Below, piece by piece: positions 7,863-15,441 of a stretch of 64,000 nt of DNA (position 1 is the stretch's first letter; each line of letters opens with the position of its first letter). The position numbers were made by a program, and so were the translations under genes. The stretch comes from Hoeflea_A sp040932035 (GTDB taxonomy: Bacteria; Pseudomonadota; Alphaproteobacteria; Rhizobiales; Rhizobiaceae), in NCBI RefSeq assembly GCF_040932035.1, contig NZ_JBFRBB010000001.1, positions 1,054,001-1,118,000 on the forward strand, read 5' to 3'. The notes beneath the pieces are model-generated. The model worked only from the letters and a program-made list of their open reading frames with translations, made no database searches and was not told the origin of the DNA.

Positions 7863-8984
7863 GTGTCAGAGGGAACTTTCATAGCAGCCGTCGAGGCCGT
7901 TTATGCGGCTGCCAGCGAACCGGAATTGTGGCCAAATGCTCTGGATTCTGTTGCCACGTGCTTCGGCGCGGTTGGAACGGTAATGATCGTGCAGCAACAG
8001 GACGGCTCTTTGTCCACGATTGTCTCGCCAGCACTGACCGACGCACAGCATGAATATGATGCTGGTGGCTGGAAGCTGGATTTTATGGCGTCCCGCCTGT
8101 TTGAGAGAACATCGTTGTCGGAGTGCGGGTGTTTGACGGAACAGGATCTGGCGTCCCCGGAAGAAATTGCCACCCACCCGTTTTTTACCGATTTTCGAGC
8201 ATCGTTTGGACTTGGCTCGGCTCTTGTTGCCACCGTGCTGCCCCACCCGCGAATGCCTGTGCTGGTTGCCGTACAAGGCGTGTTGGGCCAACCGCCATTC
8301 TCGGCAAGTGACAAATCACTATTCGAGCGCATCATAAGGCACTTGGAGAAGGCACTCACGCTGACTGTTCGGCTATTGGAAGCCGGCAGGGGGCAACGCG
8401 CACTTTCCGAAACACTGTCGCAGCTTTCATGCGGTGTCTTCTTGCTGGACCAGGGTGGCTGGGTCGTATTTCGGAACGCTGAGGCTGAACGACTTCTTGG
8501 CGGACGGTTGATCCTGCAGGAAGGCCGATTATGCGTAGAAGGTCCAGAACGCGATTTATATTTGAACGCTTGTCGATGTCACCTCAGTGATAATTCAAAC
8601 AATGATCATTCAAAAACCCAGCCGCTGGTTGTAGAAGGTAGAGAGAATAGACATGTTATCGTTCATGTGCTGCCAGTCGATCCGCGAAATATAGCTGAAC
8701 AATTTTTATCGGCTTCTCGCCTGCTGATACTGGTCATCGAGCATTCGGCGGCCCAACCGATCGATCCATCGCTGGTCAGGGATCTGTTGGGCCTGACCCT
8801 TGGTGAGGCGCGTCTCGCATCTCTTGTTGGCGCCGGGCATCCTCTTCGCGGTGCAGCACAAGAGCTCAATATCACCGAGGAGACAGCACGCACGGTACTT
8901 AAACGTGTGTTCTCGAAAACGGGCGTGTCGCGTCAGGTGGAATTGGCAACGCTGTTGTCCAATGTTGGCTTGCATTCATTGTAA
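7863..8984 (+). CDS. LuxR-type helix-turn-helix transcriptional regulator
   Basis: 373 residues from a GTG start. The C-terminal ~60 residues (LTLGEARLASLVGAGHPLRGAAQELNI and so on) form a LuxR/GerE helix-turn-helix, with the recognition helix near EETARTVLKRVFSKTG. The middle, QLSCGVFLLDQGGWVVFRNAEAERLL, looks like a PAS-like sensor fold; the N-terminal third is an unassigned sensor. It precedes the MaoC-MFS pair on the same strand by 200 bases, so those genes are candidate targets. A short CCCC-AAAT-GGGG dyad lies about 85 bases upstream. The ligand is unknown. Confidence 0.8.
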   Translation: MSEGTFIAAVEAVYAAASEPELWPNALDSVATCFGAVGTVMIVQQQDGSLSTIVSPALTDAQHEYDAGGWKLDFMASRLFERTSLSECGCLTEQDLASPEEIATHPFFTDFRASFGLGSALVATVLPHPRMPVLVAVQGVLGQPPFSASDKSLFERIIRHLEKALTLTVRLLEAGRGQRALSETLSQLSCGVFLLDQGGWVVFRNAEAERLLGGRLILQEGRLCVEGPERDLYLNACRCHLSDNSNNDHSKTQPLVVEGRENRHVIVHVLPVDPRNIAEQFLSASRLLILVIEHSAAQPIDPSLVRDLLGLTLGEARLASLVGAGHPLRGAAQELNITEETARTVLKRVFSKTGVSRQVELATLLSNVGLHSL

Positions 8985-9184
8985 AGTACGCCAACTTGGT
9001 GTGACCTCAGTTTGTTCAGCTGAGCTCAAAAGAGTGCAATTCTCCAATGGCTTATAGCAATAGGCAACAATGCCCTAGCGATAGCGATGGAACCGACATG
9101 CGGGCCACGTACCCGTGATTGGTGAAATTATTTTCTGTTTTGTACTGTGTGGGTAATGGAAAACAAAAAAGGGACGGGGTTGAA

Positions 9185-9637
9185 ATGACCGAGCCAAAAG
9201 ATGGTTGGGCCGGTGTTGTGAAGGGCAAGCCTTCCGTTGGGCAATCGGCGGAACGGTCGCGAATGACGCGCATGGCAGACATCGTTGCCTTTACCGAAAT
9301 GACCGGCGATCGCAATCCAGTTCACTACGACCGCGCGCTCGCTGAAAAGACACCTTTCGGCAAACTTATTGTCCAGGGTGGCGTGACAACCGGCATCCTG
9401 AATGCTGTTGTGGCAGAGGATCTGCCGGGTCCGGGAACCGTGTTTCTGGGCGTGGAATGGAAGTTCGTCAAAGCCGTTGGTGTCGACGAGACGATAACGG
9501 GCCGCGTGGTTGTCACTTCGGTGCGTGACGACAAGCCGATCTGCCGGTTGGAAACAACCATCCGCGACGGCGAAGGGGATATCTGCCTCGAAGGCACCGC
9601 CACGACCTTTACCATGGCGCTCGAAGGCCTTGACTGA
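9185..9637 (+). CDS. MaoC-like dehydratase / (R)-specific enoyl-CoA hydratase
   Basis: 150 residues from the ATG at 9185, preceded by a G-rich ribosome-binding stretch; an upstream in-frame extension to 9119 lacks support. FTEMTGDRNPVHYDRALA contains the complete D-x-N-P-x-H hydratase motif, followed by the FGKLIVQGGVTTG hot-dog segment. Family members hydrate enoyl-CoA to (R)-3-hydroxyacyl-CoA. Its last codons overlap the MFS transporter start, so the two are co-translated. The substrate is not identified. Confidence 0.85.
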   Translation: MTEPKDGWAGVVKGKPSVGQSAERSRMTRMADIVAFTEMTGDRNPVHYDRALAEKTPFGKLIVQGGVTTGILNAVVAEDLPGPGTVFLGVEWKFVKAVGVDETITGRVVVTSVRDDKPICRLETTIRDGEGDICLEGTATTFTMALEGLD

Positions 9638-10847
9638 CACGGCGAATGCGCGCTGGACTGCGCTTCTGGTGATTTGCGCCGGTGTTGTCGGCGCGCTGGC
9701 GACGTGGTTTTCGGCAACCGCAATCATACCGGAACTGCAGAAAGACTGGGCGTTGTCGCCGACACAGTCGGCATGGATGACCAATGCGGTCCAGCTCGGC
9801 TTTGTGGTCGGAGCGCTGGGTTCCAGTCTGGTGAATATCCCGGACATCGTCCGCATGAACAGGTTGATGGCTGCATCGGCCCTTGTTGCAGCGCTCGCCA
9901 ATGCCGTTTTGCTTGTTGAGCCGGGTCCTTCCACAGCGATTGCAATGCGCTTTGTAACCGGTGTGGCATTGGCTGGCGTTTACCCTCCGGCTTTGAAAAT
10001 CATGGCGACCTGGTTCCTGAAGGGCAGGGGGCTTGCTCTCGGGATCCTGATCGGGGCGCTCACGCTCGGCTCGTCAATGCCGTACCTCTTTAGAGCTCTC
10101 AGCGGCGGGGTTGATTGGCAAAGCGTCGTCATTGCCACATCGCTGGCCACCGGTGCGGCTGCGGTTTTCTTCGCGGTGGCATTGCGTGAGGGTCCGCATG
10201 CGTTTGCACGCGCGACATTCAATCCGCGCCAGTTCCTGGCGGTCTTTACGAACCGGCCGCTCTTTCTCGCCAATCTCGGCTATTTCGGCCACATGTGGGA
10301 ACTTTACGCCATGTGGGCCTGGTTCCTGGCTTTTGCAGCGGCCGCCGAGGCCGGACTTGTTGATTTTCCCTTTGGGAACGCTTCGATGCTGACATTCATC
10401 GTTGTTGCCTCCGGCGCTGTCGGCGGCGTACTTGGAGGGGTGCTTTCGGACCGTATCGGACGTTGCTACACCACTGCGCTGATGATGGCGGGATCGGGCG
10501 CGTCAGCAATTCTCATCGGATTTGTGTTCGATGGTCCGGCCTGGGCGTTGGCGCTGGTGGCTATATTCTGGGGAATAACAATTGTCGGCGATTCGGCGCA
10601 GTTTTCCGCGGCGGTCACGGAACTTGCCGATCAGCGTTTTGTCGGTACCGCCTTGGCCCTGCAACTGGGCATAGGTTTTGCGCTTACGGTAGTGACCATC
10701 TGGATTACACCGCTCTTTGCCGAGTGGATCGGCGGATGGCGGTGGGCATTTCTGCTGCTGGTGCCCGGTCCGGTAATTGGCGCAGTTGCCATGCTTAGGC
10801 TGCGGAGGCTGCCTGAAGCTTCGAAGCTTGCGGGTGGTGCCGGCTGA
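9630..10847 (+). CDS. MFS transporter
   Basis: About 405 residues with 12 hydrophobic segments, in two halves typical of the major facilitator superfamily. A charged motif appears at GVLSDRIGR between helices. The best start is TTG at 9630, overlapping the MaoC stop by eight bases; earlier in-frame codons lie inside MaoC. A first membrane segment then begins within 10 residues (TALLVICAGVVGALATWF). It probably takes up or exports a small organic acid related to the MaoC substrate (inference). Confidence 0.82.
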   Translation: MTDTANARWTALLVICAGVVGALATWFSATAIIPELQKDWALSPTQSAWMTNAVQLGFVVGALGSSLVNIPDIVRMNRLMAASALVAALANAVLLVEPGPSTAIAMRFVTGVALAGVYPPALKIMATWFLKGRGLALGILIGALTLGSSMPYLFRALSGGVDWQSVVIATSLATGAAAVFFAVALREGPHAFARATFNPRQFLAVFTNRPLFLANLGYFGHMWELYAMWAWFLAFAAAAEAGLVDFPFGNASMLTFIVVASGAVGGVLGGVLSDRIGRCYTTALMMAGSGASAILIGFVFDGPAWALALVAIFWGITIVGDSAQFSAAVTELADQRFVGTALALQLGIGFALTVVTIWITPLFAEWIGGWRWAFLLLVPGPVIGAVAMLRLRRLPEASKLAGGAG

Positions 10848-10882
10848 CCGGCGGCGGCCATCCGCGTTTGGTTCAGGTCAAA

Positions 10883-11041
10883 TTACTTTGTCGAAAAGAT
10901 ATCGTCGATCCCAAGCGACTGGAGGTCGCGCCTGTCGGGTTTCAAGCCCTTTTCCAGTGCGGATGCAACGCGGGCAGCACTAGGGACTTTCCCCAGCAGA
11001 TCAAAAATGCCGCGGGCGGTTGTCAAATAGCGACGGGTCAT
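10883..11041 (-). CDS. Small hypothetical protein, 52 residues
   Basis: The reverse strand has an ATG at 11041 directly behind a strong AAAAGGAGA ribosome-binding site with an 8-base spacing. It runs 52 codons to a TAA at 10883. The product starts MTRRYLTTARGIFDLLGK and ends DLQSLGIDDIFSTK. It is basic in the first half and acidic at the end, with an amphipathic helix-like centre. I do not recognise a family; the C-terminal DLxxLGI pattern loosely recalls DUF1127-type small proteins. It may be a free-standing small gene or the distal end of the aminotransferase transcript. Confidence 0.5.
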   Translation of the reverse strand: MTRRYLTTARGIFDLLGKVPSAARVASALEKGLKPDRRDLQSLGIDDIFSTK

Positions 11042-11152
11042 CCGGATTCTCCTTTTCATTGCACTCCTTTTATCTCAGCTGGCATTGGAGAATATTGCTC
11101 ATTGGGAATGGCAGTTCGGAGATTTGTGCATGGCTGTCGCTGCTGTTGCCAC

Positions 11153-11215
11153 AAAAAGCACAGCCTGCCTTCGGTTCCCGGGGGATTGAGGGTGCTGGGG
11201 CCGATGCAGGCTGTG
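11153..11215 (-). terminator. Long hairpin with T-run, probable terminator of the aminotransferase unit
   Basis: CACAGCCTGC (11159-11168) pairs with GCAGGCTGTG (11206-11215), and inner TCGG/CCGA bases extend the stem. On the reverse strand the stem is followed by CTTTTTG, as in an intrinsic terminator. It lies 59 bases beyond the aminotransferase stop. The long loop also leaves a structured small RNA possible. Confidence 0.5.
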
Positions 11216-11273
11216 AGGGCTTAAGCGCAGTCCCGTTGGAGGCGCGGCGGCGCTCAGCCGGAATATTTGTCCG

Positions 11274-12614
11274 TCAATCGGTCTGCTCGATTGCCTCGCG
11301 CAATGTGCCGATCAGCCTGTCGATATGTTCCTCCTCGAAAGAAAGCGGTGGCGACAGGGCGACAATGTCGCCGGTAACCCGGATAAGCGCACCGGCGCGA
11401 TAGCAGGCTGTAAAGACGTCATAGGCACGCGTCCCCGGTGCTCCGTCACGCGATGCAAGTTCGATACCTGCAATCAGTCCGATGTTGCGGATATCGACGA
11501 CGTTTGGCGCGCCTTTCAGCCCGTGCACGGCTTCTTCCCAATAGGGTGCGATCCTTGAGGCGCGGGTCAGAAGGTCGCCGCGCTCATAGATGTCGAGGGT
11601 TGCGAGACCGGCAGCGCAGGCAACCGGATGGCCGGAATAGGTGTAGCCGTGGAACAGCTCGATCAAATGATCCGGTCCGCTCATGAAAGCGTCGTGAATG
11701 TGGCTTTGAGCAAAGACAGCGCCCATCGGGAGCACGCCGTTGGTCAGGCCCTTGGCCGTTGTGAAGAGATCGGGTGTCACGCCGAAGAACTGCGATGCGA
11801 AAGGTGCGCCGAGACGACCGAAACCGGTGATCACCTCGTCGAAGATCAAGAGGATGCCGTGGTGGTCGCAGATCTCGCGCAGGCGCTGCAGGTAGCCTTT
11901 CGGCGGGATCAGCACACCGGTTGAACCGGCGACGGGCTCGACGATCACGGCGGCGATCGTTTCCGCACCGTGAAGCGCTACGATACGTTCCAGGTCATCG
12001 GCCAGATGTGCGCCCCACTCAGGCTGGCCGCGCGTATGGGCGTTGTGCTCTATGTCATGGGTGTGCGGAAGATGATCGACGCCGGTCAGCAGTGAGCCGA
12101 AATGGCGCCGGTTGTTGACGATGCCGCCGACCGAAATGCCGCCGAAGCCGACGCCATGATAGCCGCGCTCGCGGCCGATCAGCCGCGTCCTCGTCCCTTC
12201 GCCGCGCGCTTTGTGATAGGCGAGCGCAATCTTCAATGCAGTGTCGACGGACTCGGAACCTGAACCGGTAAAGAAAACATGGTCGAACCCGTCCGGCGCG
12301 ATATCCTTCAGCCGCTCGGCAAATTTGAACGCAAGCGGATGGCCCATCTGGAAGGTCGGCGCGAAGTCGAGGCTCATGAGCTGCTGGTGCACGGCATCGG
12401 CAATTTCCGGATGCCCGTGCCCGGCATTGCAGCACCACAGACCGGCCGTGCCGTCGAGAATGTCGCGGTCATCGTCGCTACGGTAGTGAACGCCCTTGGC
12501 GCCGACCAGCATGCGCGGATCGGTCTTGAACTGCCGGTTCGCGGTAAACGGCATCCAGAAAGCTTCCAGGTCGCGATTGGATGTTTTGGCGTCGATCATC
12601 GGGTCTGCGCTCAT
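11274..12614 (-). CDS. Class III aminotransferase, beta-alanine/omega-amino-acid--pyruvate type
   Basis: 446 residues, matching omega-amino-acid:pyruvate aminotransferases. LWCCNAGHGHPEI near residue 58 is typical of this subgroup. FFTGSGSESVDTALK binds the PLP phosphate, IFDEVITGFGRLG holds the PLP-contacting Asp, and FTTAKGLTNG carries the Schiff-base Lys. The enzyme moves an amino group from a terminal amine or beta-amino acid to pyruvate. It is divergent from an XRE-cupin regulator, the kind that often controls amine catabolism, with a candidate operator between them. A hairpin terminator follows. The exact amino donor is not determined. Confidence 0.85.
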   Translation of the reverse strand: MSADPMIDAKTSNRDLEAFWMPFTANRQFKTDPRMLVGAKGVHYRSDDDRDILDGTAGLWCCNAGHGHPEIADAVHQQLMSLDFAPTFQMGHPLAFKFAERLKDIAPDGFDHVFFTGSGSESVDTALKIALAYHKARGEGTRTRLIGRERGYHGVGFGGISVGGIVNNRRHFGSLLTGVDHLPHTHDIEHNAHTRGQPEWGAHLADDLERIVALHGAETIAAVIVEPVAGSTGVLIPPKGYLQRLREICDHHGILLIFDEVITGFGRLGAPFASQFFGVTPDLFTTAKGLTNGVLPMGAVFAQSHIHDAFMSGPDHLIELFHGYTYSGHPVACAAGLATLDIYERGDLLTRASRIAPYWEEAVHGLKGAPNVVDIRNIGLIAGIELASRDGAPGTRAYDVFTACYRAGALIRVTGDIVALSPPLSFEEEHIDRLIGTLREAIEQTD

Positions 12615-12680
12615 GTCCGGTGCCTCCCATATTGACTCCCCCTATCAACGCATGATTTTCAATGCCGAAAAAGTCTGTTT

Positions 12681-12695
12681 TTTATCTTGGATAAA
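12681..12695. promoter_or_regulatory. Putative operator TTTATC-TTG-GATAAA in the divergent promoter
   Basis: A perfect 6-base inverted repeat with a 3-base spacer sits between the aminotransferase start (12614) and the XRE-cupin start (12743). The most economical explanation is the binding site of that regulator controlling both directions. This is inference from symmetry and location. Confidence 0.5.
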
Positions 12696-12742
12696 GTATT
12701 GTAATAAAAGAGTCTAAGCCTAAAATGTTCAGGATATTTAAC

Positions 12743-13309
12743 ATGGAAAACACGGATGACATTGCACGGGACATCGGTGCGCGGCTGCGCGCGTTGCGTC
12801 AGATACACAAATTGTCCCAGCGTGCGCTGGCAAAGAAAGCGGGCATTACCAATGCGACAATATCCCTGATCGAATCGGGAAGGATGAACCCGTCCGTGGG
12901 CGCATTGAAACGGGTTCTTGACGGAATCCCCATCGGCATGTCGGAGTTCTTCGCATTTGAACCCGAACGCGAGGAGAAAGTATTCTTTGCCGCGGAGGAA
13001 TTGAAAGAGATCGGCAGGGGAGGCGTGTCCTTCCGGCAGGTCGGCAACAATCTCTTCGGCAAGCGCCTGCAGATCCTCCACGAACACTACGCGCCGGGCA
13101 CGGGCACCGGCAAGGTCCGCCTTTCCCATGAGGGCGAGGAGGGCGGTATCGTCATTTCCGGACGTCTCGAGGTGACGGTCGGCAATCAGCGCAAGCTCTT
13201 GGGGCCGGGGGACGCTTATCTTTTCGAAAGCAGCAAGCCGCACCGCTTTCGCGCCGTCGGTGAACAGGAATGCGTCGTCGTCAGCGCGTGTACGCCGCCG
13301 ACATTTTGA
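12743..13309 (+). CDS. XRE-family regulator with cupin sensor domain
   Basis: 188 residues from the ATG at 12743; an in-frame ATG at 12725 would add six. Residues ~5-60 are an XRE helix-turn-helix (LRALRQIHKLSQRALAKKAG, then ITNATISLIESGRMNPS). Residues ~100-185 form a small cupin barrel (LSHEGEEGGIVISGRLEV, LGPGDAYLFESSKPHRF). This architecture occurs in PuuR-like regulators of amine and amino acid catabolism, where the cupin binds the ligand. It is divergent from the omega-aminotransferase, its likely target. Confidence 0.85.
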   Translation: MENTDDIARDIGARLRALRQIHKLSQRALAKKAGITNATISLIESGRMNPSVGALKRVLDGIPIGMSEFFAFEPEREEKVFFAAEELKEIGRGGVSFRQVGNNLFGKRLQILHEHYAPGTGTGKVRLSHEGEEGGIVISGRLEVTVGNQRKLLGPGDAYLFESSKPHRFRAVGEQECVVVSACTPPTF

Positions 13310-13442
13310 TGCCTCGGTCGCGGGTATTTACCGCAAGGGAGAGACTTGCGCGCTTTTCGCGTTTGCCTTATCGCCAGTGCGGATAGCGCCACTGCGATAG
13401 CTGGCGCTCTTGCCTTTGACCGAGCAGGAAGAATTCAGGATT

Positions 13443-14270
13443 GTGAGCGGGTTTGACAAAGAGGCGGTAGCCGAAGCGTATAATCGTGGTCTGGCGCTTG
13501 AAAAGGCCGGCGACCGTGACGGGGCGGCCGAGGCCTATCGCCAGGCGCTGGCCCTTGATCCGGACGACCACGGCGGTGCGTCGGTTCGATTGGCCGCGAT
13601 GGGCAGGGGCGAAACGCCGGAGAAGATGCCGGACGCCTATGTTGAAACCCTTTTTGATCAGCACGCAGACGATTTCGACGACATTCTGGTCAATCAACTA
13701 CGCTATTGTGTGCCGTTGCTTCTGCGCGAACAGCTTCGCACCCATGCAGACGGAGCCTTCAACCGGGTGCTTGATCTTGGCTGCGGAACCGGGCTGGCCG
13801 GGGTTGCACTGAAGGATTGCGCAAAGCATATCACCGGCGTTGATCTGTCCGAGCGGATCGTGGAACTCGCCTATGATCGGGAGGTCTATGACGATCTCTA
13901 TGTTGGTGAAGCTGTCGGGTTCCTGCGGGAATTTGAGGAAGAAGAAAACGCCAATCCCCGCTGGGATCTGATCGTTGCGACCGATGTTTTCCCATACCTC
14001 GGAGACGCCGGCCCCTTTGTCACTGCAGCCGCAGCGCGCCTGAACCGCGATGGCCTATTGGGATTTTCTACCGAAACGCTGCCAGAGGAAGCACTTAAGG
14101 GCAGACCCTACAAGATTGGACCCGACAAGCGCTTCGCCCATGATCCCGGCTACATTGCCGAGATACTTGCCGATGCCGGCTTCGAAACACTGGCCATGGA
14201 CGACATCGTTGTGCGTCTCGAAGAAGGCTCACCCGTTCCGGGTCATCTAGTGCTTGCACGCTTGGCTTAG
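13443..14270 (+). CDS. TPR-containing class I SAM-dependent methyltransferase
   Basis: About 275 residues from the GTG at 13443; TTG at 13410 is an alternative. The first ~50 residues make one or two TPR-like helices (EAYNRGLALEKAGDRDGAAE). Residues ~110-190 contain the SAM-binding motif VLDLGCGTGLAG, then HITGVDLSERIVELA and LIVATDVFPYLGD. This TPR-methyltransferase layout is common in alphaproteobacteria, and the substrates are mostly unknown. It sits alone between the XRE gene and dodecin. Confidence 0.78.
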   Translation: MSGFDKEAVAEAYNRGLALEKAGDRDGAAEAYRQALALDPDDHGGASVRLAAMGRGETPEKMPDAYVETLFDQHADDFDDILVNQLRYCVPLLLREQLRTHADGAFNRVLDLGCGTGLAGVALKDCAKHITGVDLSERIVELAYDREVYDDLYVGEAVGFLREFEEEENANPRWDLIVATDVFPYLGDAGPFVTAAAARLNRDGLLGFSTETLPEEALKGRPYKIGPDKRFAHDPGYIAEILADAGFETLAMDDIVVRLEEGSPVPGHLVLARLA

Positions 14271-14402
14271 GCAAGGCTGGGCTCAGTGGAAACAAACTAT
14301 CCGCAGCCTGTTGACAGCTTTGGCATTCGCGCCTTGGATGAATAAGGGCGTATGCCATGAGGCCGGCATTCATGCCGAGGCCGCAACAGGATGGAGAGTG
14401 TT

Positions 14403-14609
14403 ATGAGTGACGCAGTCTATAAAACGGTCGACATCGTCGGCAGCTCTTCCGAAAGCGTCGAGGACGCCATCGAGGGAGCCGTCGCCAAGGCTTCGAATAC
14501 CATAAAGAACATCAACTGGTTCGAGGTCGGGGAAATCCGCGGCCATATCGAGGACGGCAAAGTGGCGCATTACCAGGTGGCCATGAAGCTCGGCTTCCGG
14601 CTGGATTAG
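14403..14609 (+). CDS. Dodecin family flavin-binding protein
   Basis: 68 residues from the ATG at 14403 behind GGAGAG. It has the dodecin pattern: KTVDIVGSSSESVEDAIEGA, a strand with the flavin-stacking Trp in NINWFEVGEIRG, and HYQVAMKLGFRL with the conserved Gln. Dodecins assemble into hollow dodecamers that store or buffer riboflavin/FMN in the cytoplasm. The next gene starts 15 bases downstream, so the two may be co-transcribed. Confidence 0.9.
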   Translation: MSDAVYKTVDIVGSSSESVEDAIEGAVAKASNTIKNINWFEVGEIRGHIEDGKVAHYQVAMKLGFRLD

Positions 14610-14624
14610 CATACGCGCGTTGGA

Positions 14625-15095
14625 TTGTCCGGCGTGACCACTGTCGGCGTCATATCGGACACGCACGGCCTGCTTCGTCCTGAAGCACTTGAATATCTTC
14701 GGGGATCCGAACTGATCATCCATGCAGGTGACGTCGGACCTGAGCCCATTCTCGATAGGCTTGGCGAGATCGCGCCGGTGCGGGCGGTTCGCGGCAATGT
14801 CGACAGGGCGCCGTGGGCTTCAGCTCTCAACGAGGACGAGGTCATTGAGCTGACCGGGCGGTTCATCTATGTGATACACGATCTCAACGGGATCGAAATC
14901 GACCCGTCGGCCGCCGGTTTTGACGCCGTCATTTCCGGTCACTCCCACAAGCCCGGTATCGTGAAGAAGGACGGGGTCCTGTATTTGAACCCTGGCAGCG
15001 CCGGACCAAGACGATTTCGCTTGCCGATCTGTCTTGCAAAATTATATGTCACCGCAACGAAGGTCTCCGCTGAATTGCAGGAACTGGAACTCTGA
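14625..15095 (+). CDS. YfcE/MJ0936-type metallophosphoesterase
   Basis: 156 residues from TTG at 14625, with GTG at 14634 as an alternative. Metallophosphatase motifs occur in order: GVISDTHGLLRPE, IIHAGDVG, VRGNVDR, ISGHSHKPG and LYLNPGS. These bind two metal ions and hydrolyse phosphodiester or phosphoanhydride substrates. At this length it matches the small single-domain YfcE/MJ0936 group. The physiological substrate is unknown. Confidence 0.85.
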   Translation: MSGVTTVGVISDTHGLLRPEALEYLRGSELIIHAGDVGPEPILDRLGEIAPVRAVRGNVDRAPWASALNEDEVIELTGRFIYVIHDLNGIEIDPSAAGFDAVISGHSHKPGIVKKDGVLYLNPGSAGPRRFRLPICLAKLYVTATKVSAELQELEL

Positions 15096-15441
15096 AAATG
15101 GCTGTTGTCGTTGCCCCCTGCGGTCTCATATGCGATGTCCATGCTCGCCTATAGGTTGCAATTAGGCCGGGCGGCGCACATCGATTCGGGGCGGATTGCA
15201 TCGGCGATCAAAGGCCGGGAACGGTTTGCTCTTGGACCAGCAATGATCGTGAAGATTCACTCAGATTCTGTGCGGTCATTTTGATTTGCCTTTCGCAACG
15301 ATATAATTCGTGATGAAAAATCAATGCGTTATAAAAAAGTCGCTCTTCTACTAAATTTTTAGTTTGACTTTTTGTCACTGTTGGCCAGAGAATTTGCGAG
15401 CCAGATTTTGCTGGTCGAAAGAAATCTCGGGAGGTGAAGAG
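15096..15441. other. 346-base intergenic region upstream of the ABC transporter
   Basis: No credible gene was found. The distal ~170 bases are AT-rich and presumably hold the promoter of the transporter genes. A 14-base palindrome lies at 15350-15363 and a good ribosome-binding site (GGGAGGTGAAGAG) directly precedes the ATG at 15442. Confidence 0.5.
15350..15363. promoter_or_regulatory. Palindrome ACTAAA-TT-TTTAGT upstream of the binding-protein gene
   Basis: A perfect 6-base inverted repeat with a 2-base spacer, about 80 bases before the ATG, in an AT-rich promoter-like stretch. It may be an operator for a sugar/polyol repressor. No regulator gene adjoins it. Confidence 0.35.

Noticed and set aside
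10868..11224. 118-codon forward open frame
   Set aside because: No ribosome-binding site or domain; the reverse strand holds a better-supported 52-residue gene and a terminator-like hairpin.
15311..15323. TGAT-N5-ATCA resembling an Fnr box
   Set aside because: The spacer is five bases, not the four required between TGAT and ATCA, so Fnr-type binding is unlikely.
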